64,000 nt of DNA from Nocardioides perillae. Its GTDB lineage: Bacteria; Actinomycetota; Actinomycetes; Propionibacteriales; Nocardioidaceae. The stretch covers positions 620,001 to 684,000 of the forward strand of contig NZ_JACCAC010000001.1 of the NCBI RefSeq assembly GCF_013409425.1, written 5' to 3'. The position numbers and the translations under genes are program-made. Positions 49,710-58,650 of this stretch are shown here, piece after piece. Below the pieces are notes generated by a model. The model ran no database searches. It was not told the origin of the DNA and saw nothing but the letters and a program-made list of their open reading frames with translations. The first letter of the stretch is position 1, and each line of letters starts with the position of its first letter.

Positions 49710-50279
49710 GTGGGCAAGAAGGAGCAGCAGTACACCGACCCGGAGATGCGCCAGCGGGTGAAGGAGGAGATCCAGGCCTCCGACAAGGGCGGCCGGCCCG
49801 GGCAGTGGTCCGCGCGCAAGTCGCAGCTGCTCGTCCAGGAGTACGAGCGGCGCGGCGGCGGCTACCGCGGGGAGAAGTCGGAGGGGGCGAAGGACCTCGA
49901 GCGGTGGACCGAGGAGGACTGGCAGACCCAGGACGGCTCGGCTCGCGCCCGCGACGGGGACGAGACCAAGCGCTACCTGCCGAAGAAGGCGTGGGACGAG
50001 CTCAGCCCCGCCGAGAAGCGGAGGACCGAGAAGGCCAAGCGCGAGGGGTCGAAGGAGGGCGAGCAGTTCGTCGACAACACCGACGGCGCCAAGAGCGCCC
50101 GCAAGCGCGCGCACGTGCCCATCCGGGACTACGACGAGCTCACCGCGAAGGACGTGGCGAAGCGGGTGCGCGACCTCGACGCCGACGGGCTCGCCGCGGT
50201 CGAGCGGCACGAGCGCGACCACGACGGGCGCAAGACGGTGCTCGACGCGGTCGCGCGTGCCCGGCGCCGGGCGGGCTGA
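49710..50279 (+). CDS. DUF5872-like protein
   Basis: 189 residues, highly charged and largely helical. YTDPEMRQRVKEEIQASDKGGRPGQWSARKSQLLVQEYERRGGGY and WTEEDWQTQDGSARARDGDETKRYLPKKAWDELSPAEKRRTEKAKREG are the features of the DUF5872 group. The C-terminus (IRDYDELTAKDVAKRVRDLDADGLAAVERHERDHDGRKTVLDAV) is an additional helical module like those in stress or DNA-associated proteins. GTG 49710 is taken as start. Function unknown. Confidence 0.82.
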   Translation: MGKKEQQYTDPEMRQRVKEEIQASDKGGRPGQWSARKSQLLVQEYERRGGGYRGEKSEGAKDLERWTEEDWQTQDGSARARDGDETKRYLPKKAWDELSPAEKRRTEKAKREGSKEGEQFVDNTDGAKSARKRAHVPIRDYDELTAKDVAKRVRDLDADGLAAVERHERDHDGRKTVLDAVARARRRAG

Positions 50280-50303
50280 CCCGCCCCGCCGGGCAGGACC
50301 CCG

Positions 50304-50615
50304 TCAGTCGCGCGCGGTCGAGCGGGGCGCGCCGTACAGCAGGTCGCGGTAGTCGGGGTGCCGGTCGATCCAGCCCTTGATGAACGGGCAGATCGCGAGC
50401 ACCCGCCGTGTCCCCTCGGTGCGCACCGTGTCGAGCCCGGTGCGGGCCAGGGCCGAGCCGACCCCGTGGCCCTCGAAGCGCGCCGGCACCTCGGTGTGGG
50501 TGAAGACGTAGAGCTGGTCGGTCAGCTGGTACTCCGCGAAACCGGCCAGCTCGCCGTCGATCCACGCCTCGAAGCGGTGCTCGGCGGCGTTGTGCTGCGT
50601 CTCGACCTGGGCCAC
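50304..50615 (-). CDS. Small GNAT acetyltransferase (YjdJ-like)
   Basis: 103 residues. EHRFEAWIDGELAGFAEYQ, VFTHTEVPARFEGHGVGSALARTGLDTVR and RRVLAICPFIKGWIDRHPDYRDLL match the short GNAT_YjdJ (Acetyltransf_CG) type. The acetyl-CoA loop is FEGHGVGSAL. Substrate unknown. Convergent with the DUF5872-like gene. Confidence 0.9.
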   Translation of the reverse strand: MAQVETQHNAAEHRFEAWIDGELAGFAEYQLTDQLYVFTHTEVPARFEGHGVGSALARTGLDTVRTEGTRRVLAICPFIKGWIDRHPDYRDLLYGAPRSTARD

Positions 50616-50656
50616 GACCGCAACCTACCCCGCGGCGGCCGGCTGCGGCGCGGGCC

Positions 50657-51577
50657 TCAGGTGTGCACCGGGCTGCCGCCGGTGACCGCGATGACCTCGC
50701 CGGTGACGTAGCTGGACTCGGCCGAGGCGAGGAAGACGAACGCGGTGGCGACCTCTGCCGGCTGCCCGGCGCGTCCCAGCGGCACCTGGCTGCCGAAGCC
50801 CTCGACCTTCTCCTCGGGCATCGTCGCCGGGATCAGCGGCGTCCAGATCGGACCCGGAGCGACCGCGTTGACGCGGATGCCGTCGGCCGCGACCGACTGC
50901 GCCAGGCCGCGGGTGAAGTTCACGATCGCCGCCTTCGTGGTGGCGTAGTCGAGCAGCTCGGGCGAGGGCGAGCTCGCCTGCACCGAGGTGGTGTTGATGA
51001 TCGACCCGCCGCGCGGCAGGTGGGGGAGGGCCTCGCGGCTCAGCCAGAACATTGCGTAGACGTTGGTCTTCAGCACCCGGTCGAGCTGCTCGGTAGTGAT
51101 GTCGGCCAGGCCGCCGGGCTGCGCCATCTGGTAGGCCGCGTTGTTGACCAGCACGTCGAGCCCGCCCAGCTCGTCGACGGTGCGGCGCACGAGCTCGCGG
51201 CAGAAGTCCTCGGAGGTGAGGTCACCGGGCACGACCAGCGCTCGCCGGCCGGCCGCCTCGACGAGCTCCGCCGTACGCCGGGCGTCGTCCTCCTCCTCCG
51301 GCAGGAAGGTGATCGCCACGTCGGCGCCCTCCCGGGCGAAGGCGAGCGCGACCGCGCGCCCGATGCCGGAGTCGCCACCAGTGATGAGAGCGACCCGGTC
51401 GGCCAGCTTGCCGGTGCCGCGGTAGGACTCCTCGCCGTGGTCGGGCTCGTCGCCCAACCGCTCGGTCACCGAGCCCGGCGACCCCGGCGCGGGCAGCTGC
51501 TCGCCCTCCGTGTCGGGCTGCCCGTGCTGGCGCTGCGGGTCGGTCGTCGCGGGCTCGTGCGGCTCGTGCTCGGACAC
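50657..51577 (-). CDS. Short-chain dehydrogenase/reductase with extended N-terminus
   Basis: 306 residues. A hydrophilic N-terminal extension of about 55 residues (Glu/Pro/Gln-rich) precedes the Rossmann motif ALITGGDSGIGRAVALAFAREGADV. NNAAYQM, the active-site Ser in NTTSVQASSPSPELLDYATTKAAI (YxxxK) and GPIWTPL follow. This long form matches YghA/YhxC-type general-stress oxidoreductases. Substrate unknown. Confidence 0.93.
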   Translation of the reverse strand: MSEHEPHEPATTDPQRQHGQPDTEGEQLPAPGSPGSVTERLGDEPDHGEESYRGTGKLADRVALITGGDSGIGRAVALAFAREGADVAITFLPEEEDDARRTAELVEAAGRRALVVPGDLTSEDFCRELVRRTVDELGGLDVLVNNAAYQMAQPGGLADITTEQLDRVLKTNVYAMFWLSREALPHLPRGGSIINTTSVQASSPSPELLDYATTKAAIVNFTRGLAQSVAADGIRVNAVAPGPIWTPLIPATMPEEKVEGFGSQVPLGRAGQPAEVATAFVFLASAESSYVTGEVIAVTGGSPVHT

Positions 51578-51668
51578 GTCGGTGCTCCTGCTGGTCGCGG
51601 TCGGGACCCCGCCCCGTACCCCGGGCCGAGGCCCGTCACCGGCGCCGGCCTTGCCCGGACGCGCGCTC

Positions 51669-52862
51669 TCACCCGTGGGGGTGCGCCCCGGCCGCTGCGT
51701 CGGTGCCGCCCAGCGCGTAGGCGTGCGGGTCGGGGGCGAAGCGCACCACCTCGGGCGCGCCGCCCGCGACGGTGCGGCCCGCGACGCGGGTGGCGGCCGT
51801 CAGGCTGGCGCAGCCCTGGCCGGCGCCGACGCGGCGCAGCCCGGCAAGGTCGCCCGCACCCCAGCGCCCGAGGGCGTCGGGACGCAGGGAGGGGTACATC
51901 ACCTGGCGGGCGTCGCCGACGTGGCCGAGCCCGACGGCGTGGCCGACCTCGTGCAGCAGCAGGGTGCCGAGGGTCTGGCCGGGGCCGAAGCGCGCCGGCG
52001 CGCGGAAGGTGCGGTCGAGCACCACGCCGCCGCGGTCGAAGACGCCGACCGAGCCGTCGGAGGTCATCCGGCCGCCCGAGCCTCCGATGCCGACGACGCC
52101 GCCCGCGAGCCGGCGCACCTGGCGCGGCGTGGCCCAGGCGATGGTCAGGCTGGTGCGCGGGGCGTAGCGCGCGCGGCGCACGTCGTTGAACGGGATGGCG
52201 GTGGTCCGCCCGGCGTAGCGGAAGCGCAGGCCCGACGCCTCGGCGATCCGGCGGAACGTGCCGTGCACCGCCCGCACGCCGCCGGCGGGCGCGCCGGTCG
52301 GGTTCACGCGGTAGGTGAGCGGCGAGCAGGGGTCGTAGCGGAAGCCGCGCAGCAGCGGGCGCCACGCCGTCGGCGACCCGGCGCCGCTCCAGCCGAGCGT
52401 GACCTCGACGGGTGAGGCGAGCGCAGTCGTCACGGCGTCGAGCACGACGCCGACGAGGGCGCCGAGCAGGCCGAGCGGCAGCACCGCCTCACGACGCTCC
52501 ACCGTCGTCACGAGGGTGCCGCGCCACGCCCACCACGTCGGCACCGGCAGCCGGAAGCTCCCGTCGTCCGCGGTCGTGACGGCCGGGCCCATCGGCAGCA
52601 GGCCGTTCGGCGTGCGCAGGTGCAGCCGCACGCGCCGGTCCTCCCCGACGCCGGCGACCGCGCCGGCCACCGTGCCGGTCACGGCCAGGCCCTGCCCGAC
52701 CCGGACGAGGCTCGTCGCGGGCGAGGTCAGGTCCACGGTCGCGGGCAGGTGGTCCGGCTCCGCGGCCGCCGCGGGTCCGGCGTGCGCCGTGGTCGTGAGG
52801 AGGGCGGCGATGAGGGTGGCGGTGGTCGCGAGCCGGGTGGTCCGGCGGGCGCGCAGGGGCAC
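51669..52862 (-). CDS. Secreted matrixin-like metalloprotease
   Basis: 397 residues. The signal peptide is RTTRLATTATLIAALLTTTAHAGPAAAA. An Ig-like beta domain (about 40-130) precedes the catalytic part, which has Ala/Val-rich segments and PCSPLTYRVNPTGAPAGGVRAVHGTFRRIAEASGLRFRY. The zinc motif HEVGHAVGLGHVGD sits near residues 304-317, with a Met-turn RQVMYPSL. It should be an extracellular zinc peptidase. GTG 52862 is selected because it begins the signal peptide. Confidence 0.9.
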   Translation of the reverse strand: MPLRARRTTRLATTATLIAALLTTTAHAGPAAAAEPDHLPATVDLTSPATSLVRVGQGLAVTGTVAGAVAGVGEDRRVRLHLRTPNGLLPMGPAVTTADDGSFRLPVPTWWAWRGTLVTTVERREAVLPLGLLGALVGVVLDAVTTALASPVEVTLGWSGAGSPTAWRPLLRGFRYDPCSPLTYRVNPTGAPAGGVRAVHGTFRRIAEASGLRFRYAGRTTAIPFNDVRRARYAPRTSLTIAWATPRQVRRLAGGVVGIGGSGGRMTSDGSVGVFDRGGVVLDRTFRAPARFGPGQTLGTLLLHEVGHAVGLGHVGDARQVMYPSLRPDALGRWGAGDLAGLRRVGAGQGCASLTAATRVAGRTVAGGAPEVVRFAPDPHAYALGGTDAAAGAHPHG

Positions 52863-52980
52863 GGGGGCTCCAGGGGAGGGCGAGGTGGACGGGGGGTTCC
52901 GCCGTCCCGATCGGCCGTCGCGGGGGCAGCCTGAGCGGAACCGGACGAGACCACCTCGCGGGGTGGAGCGGGCTGGGACG

Positions 52981-53871
52981 ATGGGGCACGTGAGCACCTC
53001 GACCTCCCGCCCGACCGGAACGCGCCTGCCCGAGCCCCGTCTGCCGGAGGGCCCCGTCGACCTGGGCCTGGTCGTCGTCGACATGGACGGCACGCTGCTC
53101 GACGGCGAGGGCCGGGTGCCGGACGGCCTCTGGCCGCTGCTCGAGCGGCTCCGCGCCCGCGACGTCGTCTTCGCGCCGGCCAGCGGCCGTCAGCTCGCCA
53201 CGCTGCAGGCGACCTTCGACCGCCTCGGCGACGACCTGGTCGTGATCGCCGAGAACGGCGCCTTCGTCGTGCGCGGCGACGAGGAGGTCTCCTCCACGGT
53301 GCTCGACCACGCCGTGGTGCACGAGGTGGTGCGGGCGATGCGCGAGCACGCCGCTGGCGGTCACGACGTCGGCGTGGTCGTGTGCGGCAAGCGGTCGGCC
53401 TACGTCGAGAGCGCCGACCCGCACTTCCGCGAGCAGGCGGGCCGCTACTACGCCCGCCTGGAGCAGGTGGCCGACCTGGTGGCGGTCGACGACGAGGTGC
53501 TCAAGGTGGCCGTCTTCGACCCCACCGCGGTCGCCGAGCACACGGCTCCCGCCCTCGAGCGCTTCCGCACGACCCACCAGGTGGTCGTCTCGGGCCACCA
53601 CTGGGTCGACGTCATGGACGCCGCGACCAGCAAGGGGGTGGCGCTGCGCCGGCTGCAGGAGACGCTCGGCGTCGGGCCCGAGCGCACCGCGGCGTTCGGC
53701 GACTACCTCAACGACCTCGAGATGGTGGGCGAGGCCGAGCACTCCGTGGCCGTCGCGAACGCCCACCCCGAGGTGCTTGCCGCCGCGCGCTGGGTCGCGC
53801 CGAGCAACCTCGAGCGCGGCGTGCTCGTCGCGCTCGAGACGATGCTGGGGGAGGTCTCGAGACGGGCCTGA
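52981..53871 (+). CDS. HAD-superfamily (Cof-type) hydrolase
   Basis: 296 residues. VVDMDGTLLDGEG (motif I), APASGRQLATL (motif II), MDAATSKGVALRRLQETLGV with Lys (motif III) and AFGDYLNDLEMVGEAEHSVAVANA (motif IV). Cof-type cap in between. It is the third such phosphatase in the window. ATG 52981 has GGTGGAG upstream; GTG 52990 is an alternative. Substrate unknown. Confidence 0.93.
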   Translation: MGHVSTSTSRPTGTRLPEPRLPEGPVDLGLVVVDMDGTLLDGEGRVPDGLWPLLERLRARDVVFAPASGRQLATLQATFDRLGDDLVVIAENGAFVVRGDEEVSSTVLDHAVVHEVVRAMREHAAGGHDVGVVVCGKRSAYVESADPHFREQAGRYYARLEQVADLVAVDDEVLKVAVFDPTAVAEHTAPALERFRTTHQVVVSGHHWVDVMDAATSKGVALRRLQETLGVGPERTAAFGDYLNDLEMVGEAEHSVAVANAHPEVLAAARWVAPSNLERGVLVALETMLGEVSRRA

Positions 53872-53896
53872 CGACCCTCCTCGGCCACCCCGCAGG

Positions 53897-54859
53897 TCAG
53901 TCCTGGTCCTCGACCTCCGCGATGTGCACGACGGCGTCGCCGGAGTTGACCAGCGGTGCCTCGGTGCGGCCGACGACGACGCCGTCGCGGTCGGCGTGCA
54001 CGAGCCGCACCCGCTTGCCGAAGGAGTCGAAGAGCCCGCCGAGGCGGTCGCCCTGGGCGACCCGCTGGCCGAGCTCGGCCTCGAGGTGGAGCATGCCCGT
54101 GCCGCGCGCGCGGACCCAGCCGCTGCGCCGCGAGCGCAGGCTGGGCGTGGGGGGGTCCTCGGCGAGCGGCTCGGTCATGCCGAGGGCGGCCAGCACCCGG
54201 CGCACCCCCCGCACGCCGGCGTCGACCGCCCACGGGTCCATCCGCCACGCCTCGCCGCCCTCGTAGAGCAGCACGGCGGCGCCGCGCTCGCGCGCGGCGT
54301 GGCGCAGCGAGCCGTCGCGCAGCCGTGCGTGCAGCGTCACCGGGGCGGCGAAGGCGGCCGCGAGGTCGCGGCAGCGCGGGTCGTCGAGGTCGGTGCGCAC
54401 CTGCGGGAGGTTGGAGCGGCGGTCGGAGCCGGTGTGCAGGTCGATGCCGACCTCGCACTTGGCGACCACCTCGGTCATCACCAGGTGGGCGATCCGCCCG
54501 GCGAGCGAGCCGCGCGCCGAGCCGGGGAAGGAGCGGTTGAGGTCGCGGCGGTCCGGCAGGTAGCGGTCACCCGTCATGAAGCCGAGCACGTTGACGATCG
54601 GCAGCGCGATCAGCGTGCCGCGCAGCGCCTTCGGGTCGAGGTCGGCCAGCACCTGCCGCACCACCTCGACGCCCACCGCCTCGTCGCCGTGGATCGCGGC
54701 GTCGACCCACACCGTCGGGCCGTCCTCGCGGCCGTGCAGCACCCGCACGGGCAGGTCGACCTCGGCGCCGGTGACGAGCCGGGTGATCGGCAGCGACAGC
54801 GCTTGCTCGCGGCCCGCGCGCACGCGCACCGAGCCGATCTCGAAGGACGGGCGCGCCAC
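53897..54859 (-). CDS. Succinylglutamate desuccinylase/aspartoacylase family protein
   Basis: 320 residues. The zinc carboxypeptidase-like fold has VDAAIHGDEAVGVEVV (HxxE zinc ligands), DLNRSFPGSARGSLAGRIAHLV and VGIDLHTGSDRRSNLPQVR (second His and catalytic region). A C-terminal biotinyl-like beta domain follows. GTG 54859 abuts the stop codon of the zinc-protease gene, so the two are co-translated. The pair lies divergent from rimK, as seen for COG3608-COG4067-COG0189 groups. A role in removing amino-acid tails is plausible, not proven. Confidence 0.9.
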   Translation of the reverse strand: MARPSFEIGSVRVRAGREQALSLPITRLVTGAEVDLPVRVLHGREDGPTVWVDAAIHGDEAVGVEVVRQVLADLDPKALRGTLIALPIVNVLGFMTGDRYLPDRRDLNRSFPGSARGSLAGRIAHLVMTEVVAKCEVGIDLHTGSDRRSNLPQVRTDLDDPRCRDLAAAFAAPVTLHARLRDGSLRHAARERGAAVLLYEGGEAWRMDPWAVDAGVRGVRRVLAALGMTEPLAEDPPTPSLRSRRSGWVRARGTGMLHLEAELGQRVAQGDRLGGLFDSFGKRVRLVHADRDGVVVGRTEAPLVNSGDAVVHIAEVEDQD

Positions 54860-55345
54860 CTAGCGGCCCCGGTTGCGACGACGCAGGGCCAGCGGCGGGC
54901 GACCACCGGCGTACGACCGGGAGGGGTCGACGACGTAGCCCTGCCGCAGCGCCTCGCGGCCCACGAGCATGCGGAAGCCCATCTCGTCGCGGCGGCTCAG
55001 CGTCACCTCGGCGGTGACGGTGCGCCCGACCAGCGTCAGCGCCATCGGCACCACGAGCCGGACCTCGGTGTGGCCGGAGGACGAGCGCACCTCCCGCTCG
55101 TCGAGCACGCGTGCCTCGGTCTCCACGGCGTCGTCGTCGCTCGCCTGCCAGGGGTGGACGGAGAAGCGGACCCACCGCTCGCCGTCGCGGGTGGTCTCCT
55201 GCACGTCGAAGGCGTGGAGCGCCGAGGTGCGCGCGCCGGTGTCGATCTTCGCCTTCACCCACGGCACCCCGACCTCGGGCAGGCCGACCCACTCCCGCCA
55301 CCCCGTGAGGGTGTAGGAAGGGTCTGCCAGCGTCGTCGTCGCCAC
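54860..55345 (-). CDS. Retropepsin-like ATP-dependent zinc protease (RimB-like)
   Basis: 161 residues from GTG 55345. REWVGLPEVGVPWVKAKIDTGARTSALHA contains the DTGA catalytic motif of retropepsin-like proteases. VRFSVHPWQ, VLDEREVRSSSGHTEVRLVVPM and DEMGFRMLVGREALRQGYVVDP are characteristic of COG4067. In Pseudomonas the related RimB acts with RimK to control glutamylation of ribosomal protein S6. It is divergent from rimK with 58 nt between, and 5' of the aspartoacylase-like gene. Confidence 0.92.
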   Translation of the reverse strand: MATTTLADPSYTLTGWREWVGLPEVGVPWVKAKIDTGARTSALHAFDVQETTRDGERWVRFSVHPWQASDDDAVETEARVLDEREVRSSSGHTEVRLVVPMALTLVGRTVTAEVTLSRRDEMGFRMLVGREALRQGYVVDPSRSYAGGRPPLALRRRNRGR

Positions 55346-55403
55346 CGTGGCTCCTCTCCGTCCGCCGGGGGTGGGTGCGGGGGCCGAGGCCCCCGAGGGA
55401 GAC

Positions 55404-56603
55404 ATGAAGCTCGCCATCCTGTCCCGCGCGCCCCGCTCGTACAGTACGCAGCGCCTCCGGACCGCCGCCCTCGACCGGGGCCACCACGTCAAGGTGCTCA
55501 ACACCCTGCGCTTCGGCATCGACCTCTCCGGCGACGAGCCCGACCTGCAGTTCCGCGGCAAGCACCTGTCGCACTACGACGCGGTCCTGCCGCGCATCGG
55601 CAACTCGGTGACCTACTTCGGCACCGCGGTGGTGCGGCAGTTCGAGCAGATGGACGTCTACACGCCCAACACCTCGTGGGGCATCGCCAACTCCCGCGAC
55701 AAGCTGCGCGCCACCCAGATCCTCTCGCGTCACGGCATCGGCATGCCGGCCACGACCTTCGTGCGCGACCGCGCCGACGTGATCCCCGCGATCGAGCGGG
55801 TCGGCGGCGCCCCGGTCGTCATCAAGCTGCTCGAGGGCACCCAGGGCATCGGCGTGATCCTCGCCCCCGACATCAAGGTCGCCGAGGCGATCATCGAGAC
55901 CCTGCAGAGCACCCGGCAGAACGTGCTGATCCAGCACTTCGTGTCGGAGTCCAAGGGTCGCGACATCCGCGCGCTCGTCGTCGGCGACCGGGTCGTGGCA
56001 GCCATGCGGCGGGTGGCGAAGGGCGACGAGTTCCGCTCCAACGTGCACCGCGGCGGGTCGGTCGAGGCCGTCCACCTCGACCCCGACTTCGAGAAGGCGG
56101 CGGTGCGCTCGGCGCAGATCATGGGTCTGCGCGTCGCCGGCGTCGACATGCTCGAGGGCAACGACGGGCCGCTCGTCATGGAGGTCAACTCCTCGCCGGG
56201 CCTCGAGGGCATCGAGACCGCCACGGGGCTCGACGTGGCGGGCGCGATCATCGACTTCGTCGACAACCAGGTCGCCTTCCCCGAGATCGACGTGCGCCAG
56301 CGGCTCACGGTGTCCACCGGCTACGGCGTCGCCGAGATCGTGGTGCTCGAGGCCTCCGACCTCGTCGGCAAGGCGCTGGGCGACTCGGGCCTGCGCGAGC
56401 GCGACGTCAGCGTGCTGACCCTCCACCGGGGCACGACGGTGATCCCGAACCCGGCGGCCCGCCACGTGCTCGAGGCCGGCGACCGGCTGCTGTGCTTCGG
56501 CAAGCTGGAGGAGATGCGCTCGATGATCCCGAGCCGCCGCCGTCGCTCGCGCAAGGTGAAGAAGCTGCCCAAGGAACCGATCCACGACGCCCCCGCCGGC
56601 TGA
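55404..56603 (+). CDS. rimK: RimK-family ATP-grasp ligase fused to an RCK_C-like domain
   Basis: 399 residues. The ATP-grasp part (1-290) shows MKLAILSRAPRSYSTQRL, PVVIKLLEGTQGIGVILA, QHFVSESKGRDIRALVVGDRVVAAMRR and VDMLEGNDGPLVMEVNSSPGLEGIE, as in E. coli RimK, which adds glutamate to ribosomal protein S6. The C-terminal 90 residues (VAEIVVLEASDLVGKALGDSGLRERDVSVLTLHRG to AGDRLLCFGKLEEM) look like a TrkA/RCK C-terminal regulatory domain, absent in E. coli RimK. The tail is very basic (RRRRSRKVKK). GAGGGAG precedes the ATG. Confidence 0.93.
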   Translation: MKLAILSRAPRSYSTQRLRTAALDRGHHVKVLNTLRFGIDLSGDEPDLQFRGKHLSHYDAVLPRIGNSVTYFGTAVVRQFEQMDVYTPNTSWGIANSRDKLRATQILSRHGIGMPATTFVRDRADVIPAIERVGGAPVVIKLLEGTQGIGVILAPDIKVAEAIIETLQSTRQNVLIQHFVSESKGRDIRALVVGDRVVAAMRRVAKGDEFRSNVHRGGSVEAVHLDPDFEKAAVRSAQIMGLRVAGVDMLEGNDGPLVMEVNSSPGLEGIETATGLDVAGAIIDFVDNQVAFPEIDVRQRLTVSTGYGVAEIVVLEASDLVGKALGDSGLRERDVSVLTLHRGTTVIPNPAARHVLEAGDRLLCFGKLEEMRSMIPSRRRRSRKVKKLPKEPIHDAPAG

Positions 56604-56613
56604 GCGGACCCGG

Positions 56614-56629
56614 CCGAGCGGCCGCTCGG
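56614..56629. terminator. Palindromic hairpin after rimK
   Basis: CCGAGCGGCCGCTCGG is a perfect 16-bp palindrome starting 10 nt after the rimK stop, between convergent genes. A second small stem, GGGGTGT-CGA-ACACCCC, lies at 56676-56692. Nothing else is recognised up to 56811. Confidence 0.55.
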
Positions 56630-56811
56630 TCACCCCGCCGGGTGGGATCTGCGATCGGACCCATCCGACGCGGCGGGGGTGTCGAACACCCCGTGGCGGC
56701 CCGCCCCATCACCACGAGGGGTGAACGATCACCTGCCGGGGGTGAGGCGCGGGCTGCCCTCGGGGCGCGCGGGTCCGTGCGCGCGACGGGGTCGCACGAC
56801 GAGGCCGCACC

Positions 56812-57012
56812 TCACCCGTCGCGCCCGCCGCGCGCCTCGACGTACGCCGTGAGGTCGGCGTCGGCGGCCTCCACCAGGCCCGCCACCTCGCCGCCGTCGC
56901 AGGTGAGCAGGCCGACGACCAGCCGCTCGCCGTCGCGGGCGAGCAGCCGCCAGTGGCCGCCGGAGGCCTCCCAGCGCTGCACCTGCTCGAGCGGGGTGTC
57001 CACGCCGCGCAT
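56812..57012 (-). CDS. Conserved small protein, unknown function
   Basis: 66 residues: MRGVDTPLEQVQRWEASGGHW then LLARDGERLVVGLLTCDGGEVAGLV and an acidic C-terminus. I know similar short proteins from other actinobacteria, function unknown. The ATG lies 28 nt downstream of the antiporter stop, so it is probably co-transcribed. A GGAGGT-like site is not evident. Confidence 0.75.
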   Translation of the reverse strand: MRGVDTPLEQVQRWEASGGHWRLLARDGERLVVGLLTCDGGEVAGLVEAADADLTAYVEARGGRDG

Positions 57013-57040
57013 CGTGCCACCCGAGGTGCCCCCGCGCCCC

Positions 57041-58558
57041 TCACCGGCGGGGGGACGGCTCGCGGCGCTCGCCGTGCCAGTAGGCGAGGCGGCCGCGTCG
57101 CGCGACGGCGCGCAGGCGCCGCTCGGTCTCGCGGCGCACCGGGTCGGGCACGGCGAGCAGCAGGGTGTCGCCGGAGCGCAGCGTCGTGTGGGCGTCGGGC
57201 ACCAGCACGCGTCCCTCGCGGTGCACCAGCGCGAGCGCGGCCTCCGGGGGCAGCCGCAGGTCGGTGACGTATAGGCCGGCCATCTGCGAGCCCTGCGGGA
57301 CCTCGAGCTGCAGCAGCGCCGCCGACATCCCCTCGAGCGGCGCCGACTCCACCGCCAGGTCGAGCGGTGACGTCGCGACGGCGACACCGGTGCGCCGCGC
57401 GAGCCACGGCAGGGTCGGCGCCTGCAGCAGGGTGAAGACGACGACGAGCACGAAGACCACGTCGAAGATGCGGGTGGCGGAGGGCAGGCCCTGCGCGACG
57501 GGGATGGTCGCCAGCACGATCGGCACGGCGCCGCGCAGCCCCGCCCAGGAGAGGAAGACCTGCTCGCGCCAGGGCAGGCGGGCCCACACGCTGCACACCG
57601 CCACCGCCAGGGGGCGCGCGACGACGGTGAGGGCCAGGCCGACCGCGGCCGCCGGGAGCAACGCGTCGAGCAACCGTGCGGGGCTGGCCAGCAGCCCGAG
57701 CAGCACGAAGAGCGCGATCTGGGCCAGCCACGCCAGGCCTTCGGCGAAGCCCAGGCTGGCCTGGTGGTGGGGCAGCCGGCTGTTGCCGAGCCACAGCCCG
57801 GCGACGTAGACCGCCATGAGCCCGGACCCTCCGAGCAGCGCCGCGCCGGAGAAGGCCAGCAGCAGCCAGGTGAAGGTGGCGAGGGGGTAGAGCCCCGACG
57901 ACGGGAGGGCCCCGCGCCGCAGTGCCGTCGCGCCGACCGCGCCGGCGGCGAGGCCGACCCCCACGCCCAGCACGACCTGGAGCACCAGCTGACCGGCGAT
58001 CGCCCATCCCGAGGCGGTCTCCCAGGCGTCGGAGGCCACCAGCGTGACCAGGATGATCACCGGCGGGTCGTTGAGCCCCGACTCGGCCTCGAGCGTGGCG
58101 CGCAGCCGCGGTCGCACCGGCAGGCGGCGCAGCACCGAGAAGGTCGCGGCGGCGTCGGTGGAGCCGACGACGGCGCCGAGCAGCAGCGCGGTGCGCCAGT
58201 CGACGTCGAGCAGCGCGTGGCTCAGCACGGCGGTCACCGCGACGCTCACCGCGACGCCGACGGTCGCGAGCAGGCCGGCGAGGCCCAGGACCGGCCGCAT
58301 TACCGACCACCGGGTGGACAGCCCGCCCTCGCCGATGATCACCGCGAGCGCGAGGGTGCCGAGCACCGTCGTCAGGGCCGCGTCCTCGAAGGGCAGCCCG
58401 AGCCCCGACTCGCCGAGCGCGAGCCCGATGGCGAGGTAGAGCAGCAGGCTCGGCAGCCCGGCCCCGACAGAGAGCCGCACGGCCAGCACGCCGACGAGCA
58501 GCACCAGCGACCCGGCGAAGACCGCCATGTCGAGGTCGAGGCCCGCGTAGTCACCCAC
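57041..58558 (-). CDS. Monovalent cation:proton antiporter with RCK_C tail (NhaP2/CvrA-like)
   Basis: 505 residues. About twelve membrane helices occupy residues 10-400, with the CPA1 core motif GSTDAAATFSVLRRLPVRPRL, ESGLNDPPVIILVTL and SWAGLRGAVPIVLATIP. The C-terminus (about 420-500: MAGLYVTDLRLPPEAALALVHREGRVLVPDAHTTLRSGDTLLLAVP) is an RCK_C (TrkA_C) domain, pointing to K+/H+ exchange with nucleotide or ion gating. GTG 58558 gives the first helix. Downstream is the 66-residue gene; divergent is a histidine kinase. Confidence 0.93.
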   Translation of the reverse strand: MGDYAGLDLDMAVFAGSLVLLVGVLAVRLSVGAGLPSLLLYLAIGLALGESGLGLPFEDAALTTVLGTLALAVIIGEGGLSTRWSVMRPVLGLAGLLATVGVAVSVAVTAVLSHALLDVDWRTALLLGAVVGSTDAAATFSVLRRLPVRPRLRATLEAESGLNDPPVIILVTLVASDAWETASGWAIAGQLVLQVVLGVGVGLAAGAVGATALRRGALPSSGLYPLATFTWLLLAFSGAALLGGSGLMAVYVAGLWLGNSRLPHHQASLGFAEGLAWLAQIALFVLLGLLASPARLLDALLPAAAVGLALTVVARPLAVAVCSVWARLPWREQVFLSWAGLRGAVPIVLATIPVAQGLPSATRIFDVVFVLVVVFTLLQAPTLPWLARRTGVAVATSPLDLAVESAPLEGMSAALLQLEVPQGSQMAGLYVTDLRLPPEAALALVHREGRVLVPDAHTTLRSGDTLLLAVPDPVRRETERRLRAVARRGRLAYWHGERREPSPRR

Positions 58559-58650
58559 CCCTCCAGCGTGCCGCGACGACCGCCCCGACCCGATGGGGTC
58601 TCCTCCCCACAGTGTGCGGGCCGGGCCGGGCACTGCTGGGCGGGTGCGGC

